DNA from: Bacteroidales bacterium
Lineage (GTDB): Bacteria > Bacteroidota > Bacteroidia > Bacteroidales > F082
Length of the DNA stretch: 36,364 nucleotides
Assembly: GCA_017549605.1 (NCBI GenBank)
Contig: JAFYUH010000163.1
Coordinates: 1-36,364, forward strand
Direction of reading: 5' to 3'
Positions within the stretch are counted from its first letter, which is position 1; every line of letters begins with the position of its first letter. The notes below the pieces were generated by a model. That model made no database searches and was not told the origin of the DNA. It was given only the letters and a program-made list of their open reading frames with translations. Positions 26,412-35,055 of the stretch are shown one piece after another. Made by a program: the position numbers and the translations under genes.

Positions 26412-28925
26412 TTATCTATTATAAATATGTACATCAAATTCTAAATCTCTCTTCTTCTTATCTTCCTCTTCAGGTTCAAAGATTATGGTCTTTGTCACGT
26501 TTGGCAGGACATCAAAGAAGTTTGCAGAGAACTCGCCTTTTTCCGTTGTTGAAACGAAGACGTCTTTAACAAACACCTTGGAGTTGAATTCGAGGATATA
26601 TTTTCCATCAGCGTAAGTAACCTTAGGCTTGAGTTCTGTCTCGATGAGTTTCAAGTCTTTTGGATATGCGAAGAAATGCAAGCGTTCGCTCAAGACTGTA
26701 TCTCCTTCCATAAGGATTATACGAGCATAGCACTCATTCTTTCTTTTCTTAGACACTCTGATATTGATATCATGTGGATATCTATAACAGCTGTTAGCCT
26801 TAAGATCTATAGCCTCTGAGAAAGCATACATCTGATTTCCTTCCATATCTTCAACCAAGATTCGGATTCTTCCATTTATGTCGCGTTGCTGGTCGTTGCA
26901 TACCCACAGTTTATGCATGCCATTACCGGCGTCATCCATACCTAATAATATAGGAGCATACATCTCACTGAGTTTATAATGGAATGCTTTTTTATTTCCG
27001 TAATAATCCACAGAAGCCCATGATATTGAAGGCCAGGCATCATTGAGCTGCCAATAGAGAGAACCCATGCTGCGAGGACGTGAGCTGCGTTGTGCTGTGA
27101 TCGCCACATCCATTCCGTAAGCTTGTGAAAGCTGACTTAAATAAACATAATCTTCAAAGTCTTTTGGTTCTCCGAAATATTTAACAACGTGTTCTTTAAT
27201 GAGTTTCTCGCCTCTTGGATGTTTCTGGTGTGCCTGGATAATAGGATTATCGAAGTCGAGGTTTTCATCAATCATAGCAAGTGTTGACATTGATGGATAT
27301 GACTGATAACCGAATTCGCTGTTGAAACGACCTACCTTTTCGCGATACATTTCGTAAGGAAGCTCGCCCCACCATACGCCCCAATAGTGGACGTCGCCTT
27401 CAACCAAACTCACGGCTCTGCCCCATCCGTTCTTAGGAGAACTTGGCCAATAAGGTCTTGACTTGTCATTAGTCTTGACGACATCATCCAAAAGAACTTC
27501 AAAGAGTTTGTCGTAACCATCTTTCATTTCCTTATATTCTTCATCAGACCAGCCCATTGAGTTTTGCCAGCCCCAATTGTAATAACCTTCGCTGATCTCA
27601 TTATTACCGCACCACAATGCAAGCGATGGATGATTCTTCAATCTTATAACCTGTTCTGTTGCTTCTTCTCTTACATCATCTAGATAAGCGTCAGTATAAG
27701 GATAAGTCGAGCCGATGAACATGAAGTCTTGCCATACTAGTATACCGAGACTATCGCAGATATCGAAGAAGTAATGAGGAGGATAGATACCGCCACCCCA
27801 TACACGCAACATATTCATGTGAGCATCGCCAACACATTGTTCAAGAAGCTTTTGTGTTCTTTCCTTAGACATCCATGATGTTATCATGTCTTCAGGGATA
27901 TAGTTGGCGCCTTTCATATATAAAGGTGTACCATTGACCTTGAAATAAAACGCTGTTCCGATGCTGTCTGGTTCTTCAACCATCTCGATTGTGCGAATAC
28001 CCATCTTGATGTCTCTTTCTTCGATTATATTTGCAGCGTCAAGCATCTTAACATTGAAGGTGTACATATTTTGTTCACCTAACTCATTAGGATACCACAA
28101 CTTAGGATTTGCTACTTCAAATGGGAAAGAGAAATAATTATTACCTTTCTCAAGCTGTACATTATTTTCAAAAACCTTAACGCCGTCTTGGAAAAGTTGC
28201 AATTTAACATCATGACTCTTATCAGCTTCGATATAAGCTTCGAAGCATAAATCAGCCTTATCTTCCTGAATTGCAGTTGTTATTATAGAAGCTGAGTTTA
28301 TTGTAGAACGAGTCCAGGCTTTAAGATATACAGGCCGCCAGATACCCATGTTCATATAACGAGGAGCCCAGTCCCAGCCATTTTGGTAAGCAGACTTACG
28401 CATAACAGCATATTTCTCAGGGAAACGGAGAGGATATGTCTCAATAAGGCTATCTCTCACTTTGTCAAAAGGATAAAACTTAACCTTGATTGTATTGTTC
28501 TTTTCCTTCAAAACATCTTCAACGTCGCAAGTCCATTCTTTGAACATATTGTCAGCATAGAACAAATGCTCGCCATTGAGCCAAACATCAGCGTATGTAT
28601 CAAGACCTTCGAACACAAGTTCAATTACGTCTTCACCCATAATATCCTCGTTTGCATCAAATGTCAAGGTGTAGTCCCACTCACGTTGTGGAATCCACTG
28701 CAAAGATGGTTCAACGTCACTGTAATAAGGATGAGGAATCAAACCATTCTCATACATATCTGCAATTATCACAGATGGAACATCAACCTGCATATTAATA
28801 TCTAAGGTGTCAGTAGTGACATTCCAAGAGTCGTTAAGATTTTGAATCAAAGGATTGATGTGTCTTTCAGCACATGAAAACATCATCAGCAAAGCCGCGA
28901 CCACAAACAGATTACGAATTTTCAT
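26412..28925 (-). CDS. Beta-mannosidase lipoprotein, GH2 family
   Basis: An 837-residue glycoside hydrolase family 2 enzyme, most like beta-mannosidase, which removes terminal beta-mannose from mannan or N-glycan oligosaccharides. The lipobox is LMMFSC (Cys18), so it should be anchored on the periplasmic or surface side of a membrane. The sugar-binding jelly-roll domain includes GLDTYADVWLNGEHLF and QNGWDWAPR. The TIM barrel starts near NYIPED and NMLRVWGGGIY. The acid/base residue is Glu443 in LWCGNNE and the nucleophile is Glu537 in RFNSEFGYQ. The WGGGIY and CGNNE motifs favour mannosidase over galactosidase. It lies 120 bp downstream of cutC on the same strand; no SusC/SusD pair is present in the window, so it is not part of a visible polysaccharide utilisation locus. 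Confidence 0.92.
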   Translation of the reverse strand: MKIRNLFVVAALLMMFSCAERHINPLIQNLNDSWNVTTDTLDINMQVDVPSVIIADMYENGLIPHPYYSDVEPSLQWIPQREWDYTLTFDANEDIMGEDVIELVFEGLDTYADVWLNGEHLFYADNMFKEWTCDVEDVLKEKNNTIKVKFYPFDKVRDSLIETYPLRFPEKYAVMRKSAYQNGWDWAPRYMNMGIWRPVYLKAWTRSTINSASIITTAIQEDKADLCFEAYIEADKSHDVKLQLFQDGVKVFENNVQLEKGNNYFSFPFEVANPKLWYPNELGEQNMYTFNVKMLDAANIIEERDIKMGIRTIEMVEEPDSIGTAFYFKVNGTPLYMKGANYIPEDMITSWMSKERTQKLLEQCVGDAHMNMLRVWGGGIYPPHYFFDICDSLGILVWQDFMFIGSTYPYTDAYLDDVREEATEQVIRLKNHPSLALWCGNNEISEGYYNWGWQNSMGWSDEEYKEMKDGYDKLFEVLLDDVVKTNDKSRPYWPSSPKNGWGRAVSLVEGDVHYWGVWWGELPYEMYREKVGRFNSEFGYQSYPSMSTLAMIDENLDFDNPIIQAHQKHPRGEKLIKEHVVKYFGEPKDFEDYVYLSQLSQAYGMDVAITAQRSSRPRSMGSLYWQLNDAWPSISWASVDYYGNKKAFHYKLSEMYAPILLGMDDAGNGMHKLWVCNDQQRDINGRIRILVEDMEGNQMYAFSEAIDLKANSCYRYPHDINIRVSKKRKNECYARIILMEGDTVLSERLHFFAYPKDLKLIETELKPKVTYADGKYILEFNSKVFVKDVFVSTTEKGEFSANFFDVLPNVTKTIIFEPEEEDKKKRDLEFDVHIYNR

Positions 28926-29045
28926 AATACTCCTTTTTATTTAAAAATCAGTTAGTTATTTTTTGGTTTATTGTCAATTTTTCAATTTGTAAAATTATAG
29001 TAAAATAATGCGATGACAAAGCATCAGCCTTATTTTAACCATTAT

Positions 29046-29780
29046 TTAACAATCCTTAACAATATTTAACATTTCCTTGATAAGTGAAGGAGACGACACT
29101 TTCCAGCACATCGCTGCGCCTGTATTATCAACTTTATCAGGATAAAGGTTTTGGCAATAATTTTCAACGTCAACAGTCAAAGAAGCATGGCAGTTTGAGA
29201 TGCCAGTTTCGTTAATAATTTTTGAGACATTATTAACATTTACGCCGCCGCCAGCCATGATCTTAATCTTATCGCCATATTGCTGCTGCATCTTTGCGAT
29301 CATTTCGATTCCATCTACAGCCTTAGGTTTGCAACCAGAAGTGAGCACTTTGTCAAAACCTAAGTCAACCAAGATTTTCAATGCTTCGAGAGGATTGTTA
29401 CAAGCATCGATAGCACGATGGAAAGTAAATTTCATTCCTTCGCCAGCTTTCATCATCGCCTTGATTTTATCGACATCAAGATCGCCGTTTTCTGTCAAAG
29501 CGCCGATAACAACGCCTTCGTAACCAAGTTCTTTAATCAATGCTATGTCGAGGCACATCATTTCGAGTTCTGCGTCATTGTAGATGTAATTTCCAGAGCG
29601 AGGACGAATGAGGACTCTTACAGGAATCTTCATGTCGGCAGCGACTTTCTTCAATGTTCCGTAAGAAGGTGTTACGCCACCCACTTCCAAAGATTCGCAT
29701 AACTCTGTGCAATGAGCTCCATTTTCTTGAGCGTTAATCACTGATTGATAACCATTTGTACAAATTTCTATTCTTACCAT
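29046..29780 (-). CDS. cutC: CutC family protein
   Basis: A 244-residue cytoplasmic TIM-barrel protein of the CutC family, named for copper homeostasis in E. coli although its direct biochemical activity is unclear. Diagnostic motifs are the N-terminal MVRIEICTNGYQS, ELCESLEVGGVTPS (family ELC...GGxTPS), VRVLIRPRSGNYIY, TFHRAID and VLTSGCKPKAVDG, followed by IMAGGGVN. The length is normal. It has its own -7 box and is divergent from mutS2. The beta-mannosidase gene follows, possibly on the same transcript. Confidence 0.94.
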   Translation of the reverse strand: MVRIEICTNGYQSVINAQENGAHCTELCESLEVGGVTPSYGTLKKVAADMKIPVRVLIRPRSGNYIYNDAELEMMCLDIALIKELGYEGVVIGALTENGDLDVDKIKAMMKAGEGMKFTFHRAIDACNNPLEALKILVDLGFDKVLTSGCKPKAVDGIEMIAKMQQQYGDKIKIMAGGGVNVNNVSKIINETGISNCHASLTVDVENYCQNLYPDKVDNTGAAMCWKVSSPSLIKEMLNIVKDC

Positions 29781-29812
29781 ATATATACAATTTTACTAAT
29801 TTCTAGATATTG

Positions 29813-29820
29813 CAAAAATA
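29813..29820 (-). promoter_or_regulatory. -7 box TATTTTTG of cutC
   Basis: The minus strand reads TATTTTTG, with a predicted leader of about 25 nt to the ATG at 29780. No clear -33 element is visible. Confidence 0.5.
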
Positions 29821-29998
29821 ACACTATTTATTAAAATATAATAGAAAATTCTCAAGTTATCGGCAATATTTTCAAAGACAACGGAACTTCACAAATAGTC
29901 ATCGGTCAAAAGACCAAAGACAACGTTTTTATTCTAAATTTCATGATATCTTGAATTTAAGATTTCAAGTTTTTTTTTGATTATTATAAGTTAAAAAA

Positions 29999-30041
29999 CT
30001 GTTGTCCGTTGTCTGTTGTCTGTTGTCTTTTCATATCTTTG
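29999..30041 (+). promoter_or_regulatory. mutS2 promoter with TGTTGTC heptamers
   Basis: Four period-7 units (TTGTCCG/TTGTCTG/TTGTCTG/TTGTCTT) at 30002-30029 precede the -7 box TATCTTTG (30034-30041). TTG triplets lie 8, 15 and 22 nt upstream of the box. The arrangement copies the lepA promoter. The predicted leader to the GTG start at 30061 is about 13 nt. Confidence 0.6.
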
Positions 30042-30060
30042 CAGAAAATAAAATAAAGAC

Positions 30061-32472
30061 GTGATTTATCCTAAAGATTTTGAGAATAAGATTGGTTTTA
30101 AGTCGGTTAAGAACAGACTTACAGAGTTGTGCATCAGTGATATGGGGAAAGAGTTTGTCGAGAAGATGCGTTTTTGTCCCGACATTGAAAAAATAAAGAC
30201 ACGCCTATCACAGATAGATGACTTTCTTTCATTATTACAGAATGGCGTTCCATTCCCAGTGAGAGACTACAACGACTTGCGCAGCGATTTCAAACGACTC
30301 AGCATCGAAGGAACCGTCATCAGCGTAGAAAGCCTTTTCGCTTTAAAGCCAACGCTTACATCATTATCATACGTCTTTAATTTCTTCAAGTCAGAATCTG
30401 CTGACAAAGTCAAATCACTCAAGGCTTTAGCAGCTGGCATCGAAATAGACAGACATCTTTTCACCGAGATCGTGCGCCTCATCGACGACAAAGGCGAGAT
30501 TCCAGACAGCGCATCTCCAGAACTTGCAGAGATACGCCGCGAGATAAGGAAAAAGCAGACTTCCATCGACAGACGCATGCGCAAGATCCTCACCGATGCT
30601 AAAGCAGCAGGCTGGACCGACAGCAGCGCAGAGCTCACAATTCGTGACGGACGCCCTGTTATTCCAGTGAAAGCCGCCGACAAAAGAGCATTGCGCGGTT
30701 TCATCCACGACGAGTCTGCTACAGGTCAGACAGTCTATATCGAACCTGCCGAAATCTTCGACACCAACAACGAAATCAGAGAGTTGGAATACGCAGAGAG
30801 AAGAGAGATAAACAAGATTCTGCTCGCTTTCACACAACTCCTACGTCCTGAGATTCCTGAACTTCTCAAAGCATGGAACCTACTCGGACTCATCGACTTC
30901 ATCAGAGCCAAGGCATTGTTAAGCAATGAATACAAATGCGTCATCCCTGAGATACAAGACGAACCTTTGTTCCTATGGCGTCAGGCTAGACACCCTCTCT
31001 TGGAGCAGAAACTGAAGTCACAAAACAAACAGATAACACCTTTAGACCTAAGTCTCGACAAAGACAACAGAATACTCGTCATTTCCGGCCCTAACGCCGG
31101 TGGCAAGTCCGTATGTCTCAAGACCATCGGTCTTGTTCAATATATGCTTCAATGCGGTCTCGCCGTACCGATGGAAGTCGATTCTAAATGCGGCATCTTC
31201 CATGATATGTTCATCGACATCGGCGACTCCCAATCTCTTGAGAACGATTTGAGTACTTACAGTTCTCACCTTCTCAACATGAAGGAGCTGCTAAGTCATG
31301 CCAACAAACGCACCTTATTTTTAATAGACGAATTCGGAACGGGAACGGAGCCTCAACTCGGCGGCGCCATAGCTGAAGCTATATTATTGAAACTTAACGA
31401 GAAGAAATCGTTTGGCGTAGTTACAACACACTATGCGAATTTGAAATTATTGGCCGACAATCATCAAGGCATCGTCAACGGTGCGATGTTATTCGACACT
31501 AGATTTTTGCAGCCTCTTTATGTGATGATGACTGGCAAACCAGGCAGTTCATTCGCATTTGAAATTGCGAAGAAAATCGGTTTCCCTCAAGAGATACTCA
31601 ACGATGCTGCAGAGATCGGCGGCAAAGAACATCTCAATTTCGACCAACAACTTCAACAGCTTGAAATCGAGAAGAAAGAAATTCGCAAAAAAGAATTCGA
31701 GTTAAAAGTAGCTGACAATCTTCTTAATGAAGTGGTCACAAAATACAAGAACTTACTCAGTGATTTAGAAAAGAGAAAAAACACTCTTTTAAAAGAAGCG
31801 AACAAGGAAGCGCAGTCGCTCATCGACAAGGCTAATGCTAAGATAGAGCGTACAATTCGCGAGATAAAAGAGGCTCAGGCTGAAAAAGAACGCACCAAAG
31901 AACTGCGTCAAGACCTCAAAGGCATGAAACAGCAACTTGAAGAAGACGCTAAAGTCATTTCCAAAAATCTTAAGATTGAAGAAAAAGAAAAGAAAGACGA
32001 ACAAGATCTTCAAGTCGGCAACATGGTTCGCATCAACGAGATGGAAGTAGTCGGCGAAATCATCGCCATCAGCGACACCGACATCACCATTGAGTTCGGC
32101 AGCGTGAAACTAAAGACTACTGCTGACAAAGTCGTGAAGATAAGCAAGAAAGAAGCAAAGAAATCTGCCAACAACCCGACATATCTCCGCAAGGCGATTA
32201 TGGAAGACATCAACGAAAAAGCAGCTAATTTCAACCTTACTTTAGACGTAAGAGGCATGCGTGGCGAGGAAGCCTTGGATGCTGTGGCAAAATACATCGA
32301 TGACGCTTCTTTGTTATGCATCAAGAATATCAGCATCTTGCACGGAAAAGGCAACGGCATCCTACGTCAGTTGATACGCCAACAACTCAGCAAAATGTCT
32401 TGCGTACAACAGATGCAAGACGCGAGCTTAGAGACTGGTGGTCATGGAATTACGAGAGTGACATTAAGATAG
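30061..32472 (+). CDS. mutS2: MutS2 family ATPase/endonuclease
   Basis: An 803-residue MutS2 protein. It lacks the mismatch-recognition domain of MutS and acts on recombination intermediates and, in some species, on stalled or collided ribosomes. The MutS core and clamp cover about residues 1-320. Walker A is GPNAGGKS (343-350), Walker B is TLFLIDEFGTGTEP, and VVTTHYANLK follows. A long charged coiled coil spans about 530-650. The C-terminal Smr nuclease domain (about 725-803) starts at LDVRGMRGEEALDAV and contains ILHGKGNGILRQLIR. The start is GTG, placed right behind the -7 box with no nearby ATG. The length is typical. Confidence 0.95.
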   Translation: MIYPKDFENKIGFKSVKNRLTELCISDMGKEFVEKMRFCPDIEKIKTRLSQIDDFLSLLQNGVPFPVRDYNDLRSDFKRLSIEGTVISVESLFALKPTLTSLSYVFNFFKSESADKVKSLKALAAGIEIDRHLFTEIVRLIDDKGEIPDSASPELAEIRREIRKKQTSIDRRMRKILTDAKAAGWTDSSAELTIRDGRPVIPVKAADKRALRGFIHDESATGQTVYIEPAEIFDTNNEIRELEYAERREINKILLAFTQLLRPEIPELLKAWNLLGLIDFIRAKALLSNEYKCVIPEIQDEPLFLWRQARHPLLEQKLKSQNKQITPLDLSLDKDNRILVISGPNAGGKSVCLKTIGLVQYMLQCGLAVPMEVDSKCGIFHDMFIDIGDSQSLENDLSTYSSHLLNMKELLSHANKRTLFLIDEFGTGTEPQLGGAIAEAILLKLNEKKSFGVVTTHYANLKLLADNHQGIVNGAMLFDTRFLQPLYVMMTGKPGSSFAFEIAKKIGFPQEILNDAAEIGGKEHLNFDQQLQQLEIEKKEIRKKEFELKVADNLLNEVVTKYKNLLSDLEKRKNTLLKEANKEAQSLIDKANAKIERTIREIKEAQAEKERTKELRQDLKGMKQQLEEDAKVISKNLKIEEKEKKDEQDLQVGNMVRINEMEVVGEIIAISDTDITIEFGSVKLKTTADKVVKISKKEAKKSANNPTYLRKAIMEDINEKAANFNLTLDVRGMRGEEALDAVAKYIDDASLLCIKNISILHGKGNGILRQLIRQQLSKMSCVQQMQDASLETGGHGITRVTLR

Positions 32473-32505
32473 TCACCGAGACGCCAAGTCACCTAGACAC
32501 CAAGT
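32473..32505. repeat. Octamer repeat after mutS2
   Basis: Four period-8 units AGTCACCG/AGACGCCA/AGTCACCT/AGACACCA start right after the mutS2 stop codon and run to within about 12 bp of the convergent glycosyltransferase stop. No terminator hairpin is visible for either gene. Confidence 0.85.
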
Positions 32506-32514
32506 TTGTTAGAT

Positions 32515-33390
32515 TTACATTATATGGCAGAGATATCCGACTTTGTAGACATTAAACAAAAACAAAGACGGATTCTTGCTTAATAGGTTTGCTTCTAATG
32601 GCTTGCGTAATATTCTAAAAGCTAAGGAAACCAAAGCATCTAGATGATACTTATGTAATTTATCGCAAAGACGTAACACTCTGACGTGCGATAATAATAT
32701 TTCTTTATGTTTTTTAAGATTCTCTATACCGCGACGTGTCTTTGAAAGAAACGCCTCATTTGTATCAGGAACGTCGTGATATATAGGATTGTCAATATGA
32801 ATCAGACTATAACCTTTCTCATACAATTCCTTTCCGAAGAAAGTATCCTCATGACCATATTGAGTAAATGCCTCATTAAATCTGACGTTCATAAAGACAT
32901 CACGTGATATGAGGAAACTGAGAGTACGGAACTCAGCATAAGGATCTTTCATACGATGCTCTACGGTCGAAGCCTCTACCTGGCTGCCATATTTGTATCT
33001 TAATGTACAATCCGGTGACGGTGGTTCTGCACGAAACATCAAACCGCCACACACGACATCGCTGTTCAAGGAAGCATCAAGATATGTCTTTATAAAATCA
33101 TCGTGGACTGGATATACGTCAGAGTCAAGGAATAACAGTTTTTCGTATTGAGACTCATCGGCGAGTATGTTGCGGATACGCGCAATGCCTACATTCTTTT
33201 CAAGTTGCACCAAACGACAATTTGGCAAGTCATTGACAGCCTTGTTCGCCTCTCGCATCTCCAGATTTGGAGAAGCATCGTCCATGACAATCACCTCAGC
33301 TTCGATTCCGCATGCTGATATCTGACGTTGCAGTTCTGTTGCCAAACGCGAACAATCGTAATTATATGTAGGAATCAATATCGAAAGCAT
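32515..33390 (-). CDS. Family 2 glycosyltransferase
   Basis: A 291-residue GT-A fold glycosyltransferase that transfers a sugar from a nucleotide donor to an unknown acceptor, acting at the cytoplasmic face. The N-terminal strand is MLSILIPTYNYD, followed by VIVMDDASPN, NVGIARIRN, and the metal-binding LFLDSDVYP (DSD). A later HED motif (YGHEDTFFGKEL) is the usual position of the catalytic base region. No transmembrane helix is evident. It stands alone between mutS2 and metK, not in a polysaccharide cluster, so the acceptor cannot be guessed from context. Confidence 0.88.
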   Translation of the reverse strand: MLSILIPTYNYDCSRLATELQRQISACGIEAEVIVMDDASPNLEMREANKAVNDLPNCRLVQLEKNVGIARIRNILADESQYEKLLFLDSDVYPVHDDFIKTYLDASLNSDVVCGGLMFRAEPPSPDCTLRYKYGSQVEASTVEHRMKDPYAEFRTLSFLISRDVFMNVRFNEAFTQYGHEDTFFGKELYEKGYSLIHIDNPIYHDVPDTNEAFLSKTRRGIENLKKHKEILLSHVRVLRLCDKLHKYHLDALVSLAFRILRKPLEANLLSKNPSLFLFNVYKVGYLCHIM

Positions 33391-33415
33391 ATTTGAAATA
33401 TTATTTTGCGTTTTA

Positions 33416-33423
33416 CAAAGATA
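33416..33423 (-). promoter_or_regulatory. -7 box TATCTTTG of the glycosyltransferase gene
   Basis: The minus strand reads TATCTTTG, 25 bp before the ATG at 33390, with a predicted leader of about 18 nt. Confidence 0.55.
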
Positions 33424-33427
33424 TAAA

Positions 33428-33459
33428 AAAGGCTAAAGACGAAAGGCCAAAGACGAAAG
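33428..33459. repeat. Tandem 14-bp repeat (two heptamers)
   Basis: AAAGGCTAAAGACG and AAAGGCCAAAGACG are followed by AAAG. The unit is two heptamers long and lies between the glycosyltransferase promoter and the metK terminator. Confidence 0.8.
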
Positions 33460-33477
33460 TATTTTTAAAATTATAAC

Positions 33478-33508
33478 AAAAAAGAACCCCGGAAAATTTC
33501 CGAGGTTC
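33478..33508 (-). terminator. Intrinsic terminator of metK
   Basis: Arms GAACCCCGGAAA (33484-33495) and TTTCCGAGGTTC (33497-33508) pair with one position that is a G-U wobble on the minus strand. A residues at 33478-33483 provide the T tract. Octamers of the TTTTGAG/ATTCTAAA type fill 33511-33549 up to the metK stop. Confidence 0.85.
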
Positions 33509-33549
33509 CATATTTTGAGCTTTTGAGATTCTAAAATTTTGAATTTCTA

Positions 33550-34842
33550 TTAAAAGCCTAAAGCTTTCTTAACGTCTTCCACTGCGTCAAGTTTTTCCCA
33601 AGCGTAGAATTCTACATTCTTGTAAATCTTGCCGTCTTCTTTGAATGTGTCTTTATCTTCGTAGAAAACTTCAACTTTACCCATTCTGCAGTCGCGGCCG
33701 AAGTGACCATAAGATGCTGTTGGTTCGAAGATAGGGTTCTTCAAACCGAATCTCTTGACGATAGAATAAGGACGAAGATCAAAGATGCCTTTCAAGCGTT
33801 CTGCTATTTCAGCGTCGTTCATTTTCTTGCCGTTAGCATCTTTAACATGAGATGTTCCGTTTGTATTTACATAGAAACCGACAGGCTGTGCAACGCCGAT
33901 AGCGTAAGCGATTTGAACAAGAGCTTCATCGCAAGCGCCAGAAGCCACGAGGTTCTTGGCGATATGACGTGCTGCGTAAGCTGCTGAACGGTCGACCTTT
34001 GAAGAGTCTTTACCTGAGAAAGCGCCTCCACCGTGAGCACCGCGACCACCGTAAGTGTCAACGATGATTTTTCTACCTGTGAGGCCTGTGTCGCCGTGAG
34101 GACCGCCGATGACGAATTTGCCAGTTGGGTTTACGAACAACTTCATGTCAGATTTGAAAAGAAGTTTCACGCGTTGTGGCAAAAGTTTCTTCACTCTTGG
34201 AAGAAGAATTGTTCTTACGTCGTGTTCTATTGTGCGGATCATAGCTTCGTCATCATCGAGGAACTCGTCATGTTGAGTTGAGATAACGATTGTGTCTATG
34301 CGAAGAGGTTTCCAATTTGGACCATACTCTACTGTCACTTGTGACTTAGCATCTGGACGAAGATATTTCATCTTCTTGCCTTCGCGACGAATCTGTGAAA
34401 GTTCGTGTAACAAGATGTGTGACAATTCTATTGTGAGAGGCATATATGAGTCTGTCTCTTTGCAAGCAAAGCCGAACATCATACCTTGGTCGCCAGCGCC
34501 TTGTTCTTCTTCTACATTACGTTCAACGCCACGGTTGATATCTTGTGATTGTTCGTGAATTGCAGAGATGACGCCGCAAGATTTGCCGTCAAATTGATAT
34601 TCTGCCTTATTATAACCAATACGTTCGATAACGCGACGTGCTGTCTTTTGAACATCTACATAACCTGTAGATTTGACTTCACCTGCGATAACAGCTAGAC
34701 CTGTTGTCACCAATGTTTCGCAAGCAACTTTTGATTCAGGGTCCTGACGAAGCATTTCGTCCAAGACAGCGTCTGAAATTTGATCGGCCACTTTATCTGG
34801 ATGGCCTTCTGAAACTGATTCTGATGTGAAATAATAGCCCAT
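33550..34842 (-). CDS. metK: S-adenosylmethionine synthetase
   Basis: A 430-residue cytoplasmic enzyme making S-adenosylmethionine from ATP and methionine. It opens with the conserved FTSESVSEGHPDKVADQISD. Further motifs are ACETLVTTG, DQGMMFGFACKETDSYMP, PTGKFVIGGPHGDTGLTGRK, and the phosphate-binding GGGAFSGKDSSKVDRSAAY. The length is that of the Bacteroidales form, longer than the E. coli enzyme of about 384 residues. The leader of about 129 nt contains an apparent SAM-II riboswitch (34914-34972), so feedback by its own product is expected. A 22-codon ORF (34849-34917) lies between the aptamer and the metK ATG. Confidence 0.97.
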   Translation of the reverse strand: MGYYFTSESVSEGHPDKVADQISDAVLDEMLRQDPESKVACETLVTTGLAVIAGEVKSTGYVDVQKTARRVIERIGYNKAEYQFDGKSCGVISAIHEQSQDINRGVERNVEEEQGAGDQGMMFGFACKETDSYMPLTIELSHILLHELSQIRREGKKMKYLRPDAKSQVTVEYGPNWKPLRIDTIVISTQHDEFLDDDEAMIRTIEHDVRTILLPRVKKLLPQRVKLLFKSDMKLFVNPTGKFVIGGPHGDTGLTGRKIIVDTYGGRGAHGGGAFSGKDSSKVDRSAAYAARHIAKNLVASGACDEALVQIAYAIGVAQPVGFYVNTNGTSHVKDANGKKMNDAEIAERLKGIFDLRPYSIVKRFGLKNPIFEPTASYGHFGRDCRMGKVEVFYEDKDTFKEDGKIYKNVEFYAWEKLDAVEDVKKALGF

Positions 34843-34848
34843 AACAAA

Positions 34849-34917
34849 TTAAATTTTTTGTGTTAAAATAATTAATTTGCGGTAAGTTTGAGATTGAAAT
34901 AGTGAGGAAAAAAACAT
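34849..34917 (-). other. Possible 22-codon leader ORF before metK
   Basis: An ATG at 34917-34915 opens 22 codons in the metK frame (MFFSSLFQSQTYRKLIILTQ, then KI) that end in TAA at 34851-34849, 6 nt before the metK ATG. The ATG lies in the 3' pseudoknot strand of the SAM-II aptamer. No strong ribosome binding site is visible. In such AT-rich DNA it may be a chance ORF. Confidence 0.25.
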
Positions 34918-34972
34918 TGTTTTAGCATTTTTTTCTCGTGGTTGCAATCAATCAAATCTTTCCACGTTTTGA
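34914..34972 (-). promoter_or_regulatory. SAM-II-type riboswitch upstream of metK
   Basis: Read along the transcript, P1 is CGTGG/CCACG (34966-34962/34941-34937). Its loop holds GATTTGATTGATTGCAA, matching the SAM-II core GAUUUAAC..UUGCAA. An A-rich linker follows, then GCTAAAA (34926-34920), the conserved SAM-II 3' strand. AUUG in the loop can pair with CAAU (34919-34916) to close the pseudoknot. SAM-II aptamers are known from Alphaproteobacteria and some Bacteroidetes, upstream of methionine and SAM genes. The related SAM-V class shares the same core and cannot be excluded. The aptamer begins near the predicted transcription start. Confidence 0.78.
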
Positions 34973-34977
34973 GAGTG

Positions 34978-34985
34978 CAAAGATA
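34978..34985 (-). promoter_or_regulatory. -7 box TATCTTTG of metK
   Basis: The minus strand reads TATCTTTG, which predicts a start near 34971, immediately before the SAM-II aptamer. No well-spaced -33 element is visible. Confidence 0.55.
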
Positions 34986-35029
34986 CAACAGTTTTTTCAA
35001 ACGTGTATGCTTTTTTAGTAGAAAAATAT

Positions 35030-35037
35030 TATTTTTG
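35030..35037 (+). promoter_or_regulatory. -7 box TATTTTTG of gldA
   Basis: TATTTTTG lies 18 bp before the ATG at 35056, with a predicted leader of about 12 nt. It falls inside the longer open frame that begins at 34942 and so argues for the later start. Confidence 0.55.
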
Positions 35038-35055
35038 CAAAAAATAGAAACAGGC

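Noticed and set aside
29950-29978. CTTGAA/TTCAAG stem followed by nine T in the cutC/mutS2 gap, as a terminator
   Set aside because: The stem is only 6 bp and AT-rich, and no plus-strand gene lies upstream. It would matter only if an unknown small RNA starts near 29880. The rest of 29821-29998 shows nothing but AT-rich DNA and GGTC-AAAA-GACC at 29902-29913.
30267-30837. Minus-strand frames inside mutS2
   Set aside because: They are shadows of the MutS2 frame, with composition typical of reverse-frame translation.
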